Shown here: piece after piece, positions 42,686-53,700 of the stretch | How the letters are laid out: each line of letters starts with the position of its first letter | How positions within the stretch are numbered: the stretch's first letter is position 1 | Assembly (NCBI GenBank): GCA_003988855.1 | Contig: QYAI01000045.1 | Location: 62,001-126,000 of the forward strand | DNA from: Arachnopeziza araneosa | Lineage: Eukaryota; Ascomycota; Leotiomycetes; Helotiales; Arachnopezizaceae | Length of the DNA stretch: 64,000 bases | Reading direction: 5' to 3' | The notes under the pieces: generated by a model | The model's input: the letters and a program-made list of their open reading frames with translations, nothing else | The model's database searches: none | Told to the model about the DNA's origin: nothing | Translations under genes and position numbers: made by a program

Positions 42686-45580
42686 TCATCTCTCGAAGAG
42701 ACGACGCCGTCCAGGAACTCCAAAGTTACCTGGGGTAGGATGAGAGATGGTAAATTCTCCCATACTAACCTCTCCCGTATTACTGTTGTAACCGAGTAAT
42801 CCAACTTGCTCATCCGGAGTTTTCGGGTTGCCTGGATGTTGAATGGGAGAAACCGTGCGTGTGACAGGCATGCTCATACTAAGAGGGTTGTAAGAAAATT
42901 GAACAGTTTGACCAGGACTTGAAGCTGGCCGTTCTGTGCTTTGAAGTGGTGAAAGCATAGTGAGCTCGTTAAAGCTTCGAGCAAGATTGATGTCAGAAAT
43001 GGTAGTATTGAGATGAGTCCGATGAGTGTTGATAGAGGACTGGCTAGCCTCATCTTGTCTGGGAGTGCTCTCGATATCACGTCTTTGATTCAATTCCAGC
43101 GGAATGGCATTGGAACCCACGGCTTGCCTAATTCTGCCGCCATTGGGAAAAGAACTAATGGATTCCAAACCTAGCGGCTTAAGAAAAGCGGCCCTATTTA
43201 CACGAGCAAAAGCCACATCTTGATTGCGAAACTGGCCTAATCGATCTTGCGACGTGCCAAATGATTTCGAAGATTGCTCCGTCGCCTGTTGTAAATTATA
43301 GGAAGAATGTTTCACCCGGTCCAAGAATGAATGTTGTTCGGAGACAGCATGAGTTCTCTCCTCGCTGAAAGATCGCCCTGTGCTTGGCGATGAAGATTCT
43401 ACGGCGATAGGAATCTTAAACTGGCTCTGCAATCGAGAATGGCCACTTTGTCGATCACCTTCGAGAATCTTATGTCCCAACTCAATAGACATTGCGTTTA
43501 ACTCATCCAAATATCTAGTGAACGATGAAATTTCGTGGCCGTCAGATCGCGTAACTTCCTGTGAAGCTAGTTGGCGATTCTCTGCTTGAGATTTTGTCGA
43601 CCCACTGACAATATGTTGTTCATAAAACTGCTTAAATTCCGCATAAGAAGGGGCATCATCAGGGCTGTGAATGCCATTCGGTCTCATTTCCTGAAACGGT
43701 CTCCGGCCAACTGGTCGACGAAGTGAAATGGCTTGTAATATATTACCAGATAGGTTTGCAGGAGAGAACTCTTGACCTGATGTGTTTGTACTCAAATGTG
43801 TAATGTATCGTGTGATAGGACTAGCAGTTGAAAGGCCACCTCCAGGCAACTTCTCAAAGGACAATGGAGTCATAAGTCTTTGCTCCGGTGTACGAGTAGA
43901 TGGAGGATTTCCCATAGCGGGATGGCCACTGCTCGACGATCCACCTCTCGGTGAGCTAACACCAATAAGGGTTAAGTTACCAACCGCTCTGCTTGGCTGT
44001 TGAGTACGAGGATTTGTTGGAGGTAGGATCCCTGTAGTTGAAGCATTGTTTGAAAATGTAACCCTGGAATTGTAGATGGTGCCAAAATCGTTATGCTGGC
44101 CCCAAGGATTCGTCATTTGCAACTCTGGGGATGCGTTCATGCTCGATAATTCTGGGGATAGATTCATAAAACAATTGCTTAGAGAAGAATTTTCTTGAAT
44201 GTAGCCTTGCTGAGCATCGCTGCACTCTTGTCGGACAAGCCCTGCTTGGATACCAAAGTTAGTACCAAAGCCATAATATTACTACTAGCTGACCCACCAA
44301 AGTTTCCAGTGTACATATCAAAGCCACTATCTGGCCCGATAAAGCCTTGCTGTTGCATGGCAAAACTGAGAGCCGGTCCCGTGAAATCCACGGGTTGCAA
44401 ACTGGAGCTGCCAGCTTGTCCCATAAAGTTACCAGGTTGCACGTCAAGGTCAGGGACTTGTTCTATGGAGCTGAAAGGCATACTAAAACCACCAGCATCC
44501 ATACCAGAGCTGTCAGACTGCATGGCAAAGCTGTCTGTGAATGGAAAGTTACTTTCTGCAGCAATATGTTCGTTGGAGTTGTTCAAAAAGGAATTGTCAG
44601 CGTGGCCGGCATTGTTGCTGCAAAAGCCCCTCTGTGGTTGAGTATAGTTGCGTGCCGAGCCCGTCAAAAGATGATCGGTCCTACGAGATTGTCCAGAAAA
44701 TCTATTGGCCGGGGCGTTGCCAATCGAATCCCCAGAGTTGTTGTTTACGTCTCTCGTAGATCTGGCAACAAAATTGCTGGCCGATGGTCGCAAGGTAGAA
44801 GCTTGAGATTTTTCACTAGGTGAGTCTAGGCAAAGAGCTCCTGGGGTACGCTGCTTATAACCTGCAATGATGTTTTGCAATTTGTTTGCCTGCTTTGCTC
44901 GTCCTCTCGCATTTCCAGGTTGGTTATTTCGAGGCAGGGTGGGATATATCATCTTTCCACCTTGTCCAAATCGACTATCAACATTACCAGGATGAGAGTC
45001 ACCAGGCCAGTCAGACTTGTTGGTAATGGAATACGTTGATACAACATAGTTGCAAGACGCGAACCTTGAAGGTACTTGAGCGTACATTCCTGACTCAAGC
45101 TGGACATAGCCAAGGATATGCCGGCTTGGGGCATCGGTTCGGAAGTTGATAAAAGGGTCTTCTTCGACGGCAGTAACGTCACTGCCACCCTCATTAAAAG
45201 CTTGTCTTGTGTTTGGCCCTTCGTATCGTTGTCGTGTAGCTCGAATATCTCGAATAACGGTATCAATTTGTGCAACTTGATTAGCGAATGGGTGTCCTGC
45301 TCGAAACTCATCAACAGGATCCTGTATTAATTAGCTGCGTTAACGGTTTCATACTCTTTTCTCAATGACTTACATCTGGGCCAAACTCGAGACAAGTGCC
45401 ATTGTCGAAAGTTTTAATCCGCTGACTCTCACGAGGACCAATACGATTATATTGCTTTATATGATGTTAGTTTGTATTGCCTTGGAAGTTGAGTAACATT
45501 ACTTGAGCAGCACCCTCGGAGGGTGTCCCAGGGCGCCCTGGGACAATAAGTCCCCACGGTTGATCGTGGTTACTCGGCAT
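42686..45580 (-). CDS. 912-aa low-complexity protein, unknown function
   Basis: Four exons: 45580-45503 (26 codons), 45454-45374 (27 codons), 45321-44298 and 44241-42686, total 2739 nt. The third intron (44297-44242, 56 bp) has a perfect TACTAAC branch site and turns an apparent frameshift into a clean join. The N-terminal ~150 residues look the most ordered (QYNRIGPRESQRIKTFDNG, HPFANQVAQIDTVIRDIRAT, RHILGYVQLESGMYAQVPS). The rest is Asn/Ser/Gln/Gly-rich, with loosely repeated Phe-Gly and Met-containing words (GNFMGQAGS, GFIGPDSGF), and then Ser/Thr/Pro-rich regions. The C-terminus SHPTPGNFGVPGRRRLFER ends in a basic patch. No domain was recognised. It could be a nuclear or condensate-type factor, but that is only a guess from composition. 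Confidence 0.7.
45511..45544 (-). other. Two adjacent palindromes in the first exon of the 912-aa gene
   Basis: A 20 bp perfect palindrome, GTCCCAGGGCGCCCTGGGAC (45525-45544), directly abuts CACCCTCGGAGGGTG (45511-45525), whose seven-base arms are perfect. In the transcript they would fold into two stacked hairpins just before the first 5' splice site (45503/45502). They encode VPGRPGTPSEGA. Confidence 0.75.
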
Positions 45581-48265
45581 GTTTGTCTCTACTTTTTTGT
45601 CAGTAACGAAGTGTTTAAGCCTTTTCTAAAAGTAAGAAAGACAACGAGAAATGAAATAGTTTGGAAGTTTGCTGAATATAATTCATAATCTTGAATACTC
45701 AGAGCTTGTCATCAGGAGACGGCAAAGCTGCTTGGGAATGAATATTGAACATAGTCCACAGTTCAATACTCTCAAAGTCCATTACAAGAAAGAAAGTGAA
45801 GCCGTATGGATATTGCTCAAAGAAAGTTCCCAATACACACATGCTCGGTATTTGTCAAGAATAATGATGGCGGAAACAAGACTGTGCAGATATTGATCAA
45901 TGTCTCTTGTGGGTAGGGAAAATAAAAGCGATACCGTTCAGATATTCTCGATGAAATAAATCCTAGCAAAATTGTGCCTGCAGCCACATGATTGCTCTTC
46001 CTTTAAAAGATAATACAAATATTTGAGGAGGAAGTAGAGCAAGTAGGATACCAACTTACCAATGTTAGAAGACTCGCAAAGCTCTTGGAATAGGATGATG
46101 TATGTTGTCGCGAAACTGAACGTGATAAATTCGGTCGTTGGTAGACTGTGCCTTTAGAAAATAACCAGCCTTTATCTATCAGAGAAACGAAGATGCAAGT
46201 AGCACCAAGACGAGATGTGATTCTAAGAAGGCTTATGATTCAATGAAGTGGATAGGGTCGTGAGTAGACCGAACCGTTCTTGGATTACTTGGGGAGGTTT
46301 ATTTAATTTCGTCCAAAACTGGCGATCCAATCAGCGAAGCGAGTTCTTAGCGATGTTTTGAGTATTGGGCTTGTTATTGCTGAAGATCTCGAGGTGAGGC
46401 AGTAAGAAGGGCCAAAAGGCTCTGAGCGAGGTTGTTTTTTGCAAGGCTAGAGTTATCTGAGGCTTTGTGACGATGAAAATCATATTTTGAGGCTATCTTT
46501 TACTGCTTAGAATTCTATTATTTGCTCTGCTCTCCTGAGACACAAAATTTCTATCTGGGCTCTCTATGTGCTTGGTCAAGTTGCAAGCTGGAAAGGAGAC
46601 ACAGCACCGAAATACTATTCTCAATCTCTCTCTCATTGATTAAAACATCTCCAAATTTCAAACCTCGGATGCGAATCAAGTTGCACAAACGTCCCACAAG
46701 AAAGCGAAACAGTGGGTGAGTTTTTATAGAAACTTTACCAACGATAAAATGTTAGATAATACTGCTTACTCTTCTTCTATCTATCTTACCAACTTTCGAA
46801 TATCTTTTACTAATTCCAGCTTTGACATTTCTGTTTACACTACCTCTATTGTTTCATGAGTTCTGTTCCATATCTGCCACGGCTCTGCCCGAGAAACAGA
46901 GGTAACTATCTATGAGGTGATGCTCTTTTAAGGACCCAGGAAGAAAATAGTTCTCAAGCTCCAAAATCAGAACCCAAGCATTACCCATCGCCCTCGACAA
47001 AGTGCTGGAGAGTTTCTCATCCAGATATCTGTTATTGTAATGGGGATATCAATGCTCAACAATATTTGAAAAAGAAATGTTTCTATTAGCAAATCGATAT
47101 GCAATACCAACTAATTTGATATTGTATTTTGGAGATGTTATTCAGGAGGCTGGTACCCCGTTTTAAATGTTAAGTAGACTTGCTTAAGCTGTAATTATAT
47201 ATAGTTTAATTTTTGCATTTTGAATTTTAAATATGTTTGTATCCTTCTGCTTGTGTGCCTTCAGTTGATTTTATAGTGCTTTGAGTTTGGGCAGCGGCTG
47301 GCTTTAAATGCGTAGAAATTTGAGTGGCATACTGTAGCATAAGAGTAGATAACTTAGTAGATAAAGCTTACTAATTTGTTCAAATTTCCGGAGAAGATCT
47401 TAGTTCTCTATCTTTGAACTGTCTATCTTTGAACTGTCCAAGGTCAAAGTATGTATTCGTATTGCACCTCGTCACATGTTACCATGCTCAGTATTAAATA
47501 TAGACTCTTCCTTCACAGCCCCCTCCCTCGCTCTTTCTACACCCCCACTCAACTCAATTCCCATCACTCCTCTCTATCTCTACTATGCCCCCTTTTCTTT
47601 CACTTGCTCACGCTTCAGCTGACCCCTATTCTCTTCCTTCGTGCTCGCTTACTCAGGTAGCAACCAATCAAACGCCACCTCTCCCATGCCCGCCACACCC
47701 CTCACCACACACCCATGAAACACTCTCACATGCCGTCCATGCATCATGGCACGACGCAGGTTCACTTGCGTTTGCGTGCACTCCCTCCTGCAGACAGACC
47801 ATTAGTGCACCACACCTCGCACGCCTCAGAACCTGATTTCATCGGACCCTGAATGGCGAGGTCATTTGCTTGGAGTGCGCGTCATGGGGATGTTTGCTTG
47901 AGGATGCCTTGGTGTCAGATGCTCAGATATGGGAATTTCGTGATTGAGGTAGAGTCAAGAGGTTAGATAAGAGAGAGAGGTAGGTTGTTGGATGGGGGGA
48001 GAGTGAGGGCGAGGAGGAAGGCTGTGATTGTGATGTTGACGGTAAAGTGTGCTTGTGGGCGAGGGACAAGATAAAGAAAGAGGTCTTGTGGGCAGAACTT
48101 CTATGTGTGGTGGGCTGGGTTGGTTTATGTTAGTCTTGGAAGAGACATAAAGACATGTTGTTTGCACGCAAACGTCACCTAGGTCTCAAGCCTGATTTTG
48201 TTGTTTGCTACTTCCCTAATTTGAAATTCTATTTCATCATTTAATCTGTTTTAACAGTAGCCAAG
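45581..48265. other. Gene-poor, partly AT-rich region
   Basis: About 2.7 kb. The stretch 46700-47450 is clearly AT-rich, with a direct repeat of ATCTTTGAACTGTC at about 47410-47440. From 47510 to 47720 it is strongly pyrimidine-rich. No open frame has coding character. The proximal ~600 bases hold the promoter of the 912-aa gene, and the distal part that of the RING gene. Confidence 0.55.
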
Positions 48266-48904
48266 ATGAAGTCTTTCTTCTTGCAATACAAACGGTTCCC
48301 CTTCTTCAACAAGTTATCCAAGATGGGAGATCTAGCTATCATTATGAACTCGAACGCGAAGGATGAGGATGAGGGAGATGAGTGTACTATCTGCCAGGAG
48401 AAGCTGGGCCAGAAGAGAATGGCAGGCCCCGCTGAAGAGACATACATCCTGCCTTGTGGACATGTCTTCGGGAGTGAGTGTATCACGACTTGGTTGCAGA
48501 GTTCATCATTCAATAAGGACTGTCCGATTTGCCGTCGTTCGATGCTGTATCGTGGGTGTGGGCATGCGGTTCTTCCCTTGCTGGTTCCATCTCGAGCGAA
48601 ATCGACCCCGAAGCCTGAAAATTACCAAACTCAAGCTATACCTGAAGGGGAGATGCCAGAGAAGTGCCCTGTGTGTCGACAAGATAAGCTTGAGGCGGAA
48701 TTACGGTGGATGGAAAGAAGGAGGGAAACTGAGGAGGGCGCGTTGAGGTCGTTGAGAGTACTTCCTGGGATTTTCGGAGGTATGAGCTGTAGGCTCACAA
48801 CGATGGATATTGAGAGGAGGGTCCAGGAGAATAGAAGTTTTTGGATGGCTGAGACCGATGGATGGGTAGAGAGAAGGAGGAGAGAGGTCGGCTGGATATG
48901 GTAA
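48266..48904 (+). CDS. RING-finger protein with a variant zinc-ligand pattern
   Basis: 212 aa, single exon, probable E3 ubiquitin ligase of a fungal type. Zinc-ligand candidates are Cys40, Cys43, Cys64, His66, Cys72, Cys86 and Cys89 (CTIC, LPCGHVFGSECI, CPICRR). The position three residues after His66, normally His or Cys, is Gly69 (HVFGSEC), as also occurs in the CGHLFG form of RFWD3-like RINGs. A second Cys pair lies in EKCPVCRQDKLE after a GCGHAVLPLLVPS segment, which fungal members of this type often carry. The tail is charged and helical. The start may be Met20 or Met27, since the first residues are basic and hydrophobic without homology. Confidence 0.82.
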   Translation: MKSFFLQYKRFPFFNKLSKMGDLAIIMNSNAKDEDEGDECTICQEKLGQKRMAGPAEETYILPCGHVFGSECITTWLQSSSFNKDCPICRRSMLYRGCGHAVLPLLVPSRAKSTPKPENYQTQAIPEGEMPEKCPVCRQDKLEAELRWMERRRETEEGALRSLRVLPGIFGGMSCRLTTMDIERRVQENRSFWMAETDGWVERRRREVGWIW

Positions 48905-49115
48905 AGAGTAGAACCGATAGCGTTCTGGAATATTGCAACGAAGTGGCGTTATTATGGACATTGTTTTGAAGAACGGATCGGAGACCAGTATTTTTAAGGG
49001 TTATCGGCTGCATCGCTTTGGGAATAGTGTTTGGGACAGGTACCGGCGTTGGGAAGTAGAGGCCTAGCAATACTCATGGCATTACCATAATCGTATGATA
49101 CCCAATAATAGCTTT

Positions 49116-49721
49116 TCATCGAGCTCGCGTTCTACCTTGACGTTCGTCTGGAATATCGTCCTCGTCACTGTCATCTTTGAACCCCTCTTCGAGATCACGG
49201 CTTAATCTTCCTCCATCCTCGATCCTGTCTCTCCGCGCGTCCAGCGACAGAGCTTCCCTACGGTGGCTTTCTACTTCATATAGTTCTTCGCCGTCTTCCT
49301 CATCAAAATCACTTCCAGGCCCATCCTGTGCACTAACAGTGTATTGATTTCTGGAAAGGTCCGACCTCCACGATGAGGGGACCAACCAACTAGCAAGTGC
49401 AACTTGTATGCGTTGCCGTAAAGAGGTAGTTTGTGATGATATTGTATCTAATGGTAGATAGTTGCTGTAACGTCCTCGGTACCTTTTCCAAACTGGCACG
49501 GCAACGTAAGTTATGAGGAGATAGAGGATAGAGGAGATAATTGCAGGAATAATCAGCGTCTACTCATGTCAGCGCTGGCCTCAGCCTGTCCAGGCTCTGA
49601 AATCTCATACCTTTATAACAGATAGCAAACCCATACTGGGAGTTTCTTCGACCACTACGGCGTTAGGCGCTGGATGCGGTATGTAAATGTCTCTGTCAGG
49701 CCCTCTGCGGGCAATGTCCAT
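49116..49721 (-). CDS. Small single-pass membrane protein with acidic tail, unknown function
   Basis: 184 aa from exons 49721-49611 (37 codons) and 49559-49116, joined in phase 0 over a 51 bp intron. The short N-terminus MDIARRGPDRDIYIPHPAP precedes one membrane helix, TLIIPAIISSILYLLITYVA, then a basic stretch VPVWKRYRGRY and a long Asp/Glu/Arg-rich tail (SDFDEEDGEELYEVE, FKDDSDEDDIPDE). Without exon 1 the membrane helix would be lost, which supports the join. Positive residues after the helix suggest the tail is cytoplasmic. No family was recognised. Confidence 0.65.
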
Positions 49722-50700
49722 AGTAGAAGTCTGCTGTCGCCGCGCGGTCAGTCGGACCAATTCACCGTTGTCCAATCTTGTAATTCTACTGCGTGCCGCA
49801 AGTGCGAAGAATTAACCACCACCCAACGTTTCAGCGGCGCAGAAAGGTCAGCAGCAATAGATTCATTTGGCGTAGTCAATGTTGTCAAAAGAATGTTCTG
49901 CGATGGTGCTTCTGAATGGTGCAAACGGGAGCAGCCATCAGCACGAGCCAATCTCGCGAAATGGCAGCGGTTGCTAGCGCTTCAGCGCGAGGCTATTTGG
50001 ACTCAGGAGAACAAAAGTAATTGATCTCCTAAATAGATCTGTACAACACTACACGCCCTTCGCCTTCGATTTCCTTGTATCTACTTTGACAACGACGCTC
50101 TCTACGTTCCTTATGCCCTTTACGTTCTCGAGTCTCCTTTACCCCCGAGCATTCGTTTCTGACTCCATGGTCTGTGCCATTCATAGTGTTTGATACAACT
50201 GCCTCCCAGGGAAAACGGTTTCAGCCCTGGCATGAACGCACAGCATTAGTTTATCGAAAGGCAATATCTAGTTCGCGGCGGCGATAGTACAATCCTATTA
50301 AGAGTTCTTGTTCTGGTCTTCTAAGAGGCGTCGTTGATTTCGGACCTGATTACAATCGCTTTTGAGGTCATAATCTTGGGTAAGGAGCCAACTCCATCGG
50401 CAAATTGATCGAAGCTTCGTCAGAGCTTAGCCTTGAGTCTTTTGGCGTCGCAGAGATGAAGAAGTTCATGCTAAAGAACCTGTTTGCAGTAGCACCATTG
50501 GTCAATAACGAAGACTCTCCAGTTTAACGTCCTCGAAAACACCAATCGAGTCAATGAGGTTGTAGGCATAATGCCAGAGACTCGAACTGAGACATAAGAA
50601 AACAATACGACCCTCTGGACGAGACTGCGGCGCAACAAAAAGGGACAAGGACTTGGGCTAATCCGTACGGGCGATTAATGACGGGTGAACGTTGCCAACC
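49722..50700. other. Divergent intergenic region upstream of the formin gene
   Basis: About 980 bases between two divergent genes. Pyrimidine-rich tracts around 50050-50160 suggest the formin leader. A plus-strand open frame at 49674-50024 overlaps the first exon of the membrane protein on the other strand and is not supported. Confidence 0.55.
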
Positions 50701-53700
50701 ATGTCATCCGCTGATAGCAAGTCACGGCAGTCCTCTGGCGGCAAGTCATTCTTTTCCCGAAGTAGCAAAAACAAGAGAAATGTTAGCGATGAGGCCAAAC
50801 TAGGAAGCGACCTCGAAAGAACAACCACTGCAGGATCGCGCTCGTCGAGACATGCTAGAAACTCCTCCTCCACCCAATCGTTGAGCAGGCCCGAATCGCC
50901 TGGTGCGGATCTGACTGGACTGAACATGATGGCTGGAGTAATCACATCAATACCTTATGAGAGTGTGACGGTGGATGGCAAATCACCAATACCTGTGGAC
51001 TATTTACCACGAGCTGATCAAATGCCTGTGCGGAGGGAACCTCTGCCTCACCATCTAAATAAGGGCGGAGGAGATTTTCATCAGTACCCAGCTTTCGATC
51101 CAGCAACTCTTCCAAATGGAAATTCGCATCCTTCAGGACCTCGACCTCCTCCAGGGAATAATATTACGATGGCATCAACTGGGAATCGAACAACACAGTT
51201 ACAGCAGTGGGGGCCAGGAAGGGCAAGTAGCTCAAGTACCGTTAACGGCCACAACCCCAGATATGATTCTTACTCCACGAATCAGTCTTCGGCATATGGA
51301 CGAAGCTCTTTTGACCAATCCAGTGTTGATACGAACACCGAGCGTTCCAGTATTTTCTCTAATGGAAGTTCTTCGAAGACTGCAATTGCTAGAGAGCCTT
51401 CAACAAGTACTTTGAACAGCAATCTTTCGCCTTCCCACGCACGAGAATCGCATCGACTCACGAAACTCCCTTACCACCATGCCTCAGGATTCAACTCAAC
51501 AACATCCTTCAATAATGACTTTAACCTCAACAAACCTACCGATGATAGAATAATCGAGGAGCAATTTATGGCGCTGATGCAGAAGCGAGGATGGCATAAT
51601 CTCCCAGATCAAGCAAGACGGCAGATGATGGCATATCCGGCGGCAAAGAAATGGACCTTGGTACACCAAGATCGACTCACAGAATGGCAAGGCGAGCAAA
51701 AGCGGAAGACAGTCAGGAATGCTGGGCAGTATACCGGGCAATATAGCAGTGCTATGGACATGCTTGCCAATGCCGAGGAAGAGGGAACACCAGAATGGTT
51801 TGTAAGGAAAGTGATGGACAACAGTATCACTGGGAAGCAGTTGCAGAGCTTGGCAGTAAGCTTGAGGACACAACCCATTGGATGGGTCAGGACATTTGTA
51901 GAATGCCAGGGCCAGGTAGCTCTCACAAATGTTCTGGGGAAAATCAATAGGAGGCAGGCCCAAGGCCCAGCACCAGTAGATGGGTCGACAAGCGACAGGG
52001 ATCTGGATCGAGAATACGATATCATTAAATGTTTGAAAGCTCTTATGAACAACAAATTCGGAGCTGATGATGCTTTACTTCACAAGCAAATCATTGAGGC
52101 TTTAGCGACATCTCTCATATCCCCTAGGCTGACCACAAGAAAACTTGTTAGCGAAGTTTTGACATTTTTATGTCATTGGGCAGATGGACAAGGTCATCGC
52201 AAAGTTCTCCAGGCTATGGACCAGGTCAAAAGCCAACATGGAGAAAATGGCCGTTTTGATGCATGGATGCGAGTTGTGGAGGTTACAGTTGACGGCCGGG
52301 GCAAGATGGGAAGTCTTGTTGGGGCCAGCGAGGAAGTCCGAAGCGGTGGAATCGGCATGGAGAACCTGCTCATGGAATATGCTGTTGCTACAATGTTCCT
52401 CATTAACATGATGATTGATGCGTCAGAGAGAGAATTGCAGCTTCGTGTGCATATACGGGCTCAGTTCACGGCATGCGGAATCAAGCGGATACTGACGAAG
52501 ATGGAAGGCTTCCAATACGATGTGATAGACAAGCAAATTGAGCGGTTCCGTACCAATGAGGCTATTGATTACGAAGACCTTCTGGAGCGGGATAATAATA
52601 GCATGAAAGATAGTGTCGAGGGAGAGGTTAAAGACCTCAATGATCCTGCTCAAATTGTTGACGCTATCATGCAGAGAGTTCAGGGCAGTAGAACCCAGGA
52701 CTACTTTGTATCTGCCCTGCAGCATCTTCTTCTCATGCGAGAGAACGATGGAGAAGAGCGGTTAAGGATGTTCCAACTTGTTGACTCTATGCTCAGCTAT
52801 GTCGCTATGGATAGGCGATTGCCAGACATGGACCTCAAGCAAAGTCTGAATTTCACAGTTCAGAGTTTGCTTGATAAACTTCACACGGATTCCGAAGCTC
52901 GCCAGGCCCTCGATGAAGCGTTGGAAGCTCGTCAAATCGCCGATTCGGCCATGGCAGAGCGCGATGAAATGAAAGCTCAGATCGAGTTAGGGGCAGAAGG
53001 AATGGTTGCAAAACTGCAAAAACAACTGGAAGAGCAGGCTCAAGTGATTGACATCCAAAGGCGGCAAGCAGATGCGCTAAAGGCCGAGGTAGAGAATATA
53101 CAGACCATTCGTGCTAAAGAAGCTCAGAGGAATGAACTCGAGACAAGAGAGTTGTATCTCATGCTACGGGATGCCCAGGACATTGCTGCCTCAAATGCTG
53201 TAAAGGGCGGCGCTGAAGGCTTAGGGGCCAGTGATCCCTCACAAATGAAAGGTATCCTTGATAGAGAGAAGCTTATGGATCGACTGGAGATGCAAATTGA
53301 GCGACAAAAGACGCAATATAAGCTTGAAGGCCGAGTCTGGGGTGATGTGGCAGGTCCCTCTGATCGTTTACGAGCACTACGCGAAGAGATGGATGGTGAC
53401 ACTCGTGCTGGAATTGGAGGATCAACACCACCGCGAGATTATACCAACAGTATGCTTGGCAGTGTCTCTCGTCAAACAAGAATACCTAGAAAACCTATTA
53501 ACTCGCAAGAAATCCTGGACGAGCGAGAAGAGGAAGAAGACGAGGAAGGTACTATCTATGAAAAACCTCGGCTTATTAAAATGAGCCGTCCTAAACAAGC
53601 GCCAGAGTACTTGAATGAGATGAAGTCCAAGTTCAAGCATGAAGATGTAAGCGATGACGAAGATGGAGATGGAGTTACGACGGGACCATCTCATCCTAGC

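Noticed and set aside
44179..44300. Apparent one-base frameshift between the two long frames of the 912-aa gene
   Set aside because: A 56 bp intron with GT donor, TACTAAC branch site and CAG acceptor joins them cleanly, so no sequence error or pseudogene is needed.
49674..50024. Plus-strand 116-codon frame
   Set aside because: It lies antisense to the first exon of the small membrane protein and shows no motif.
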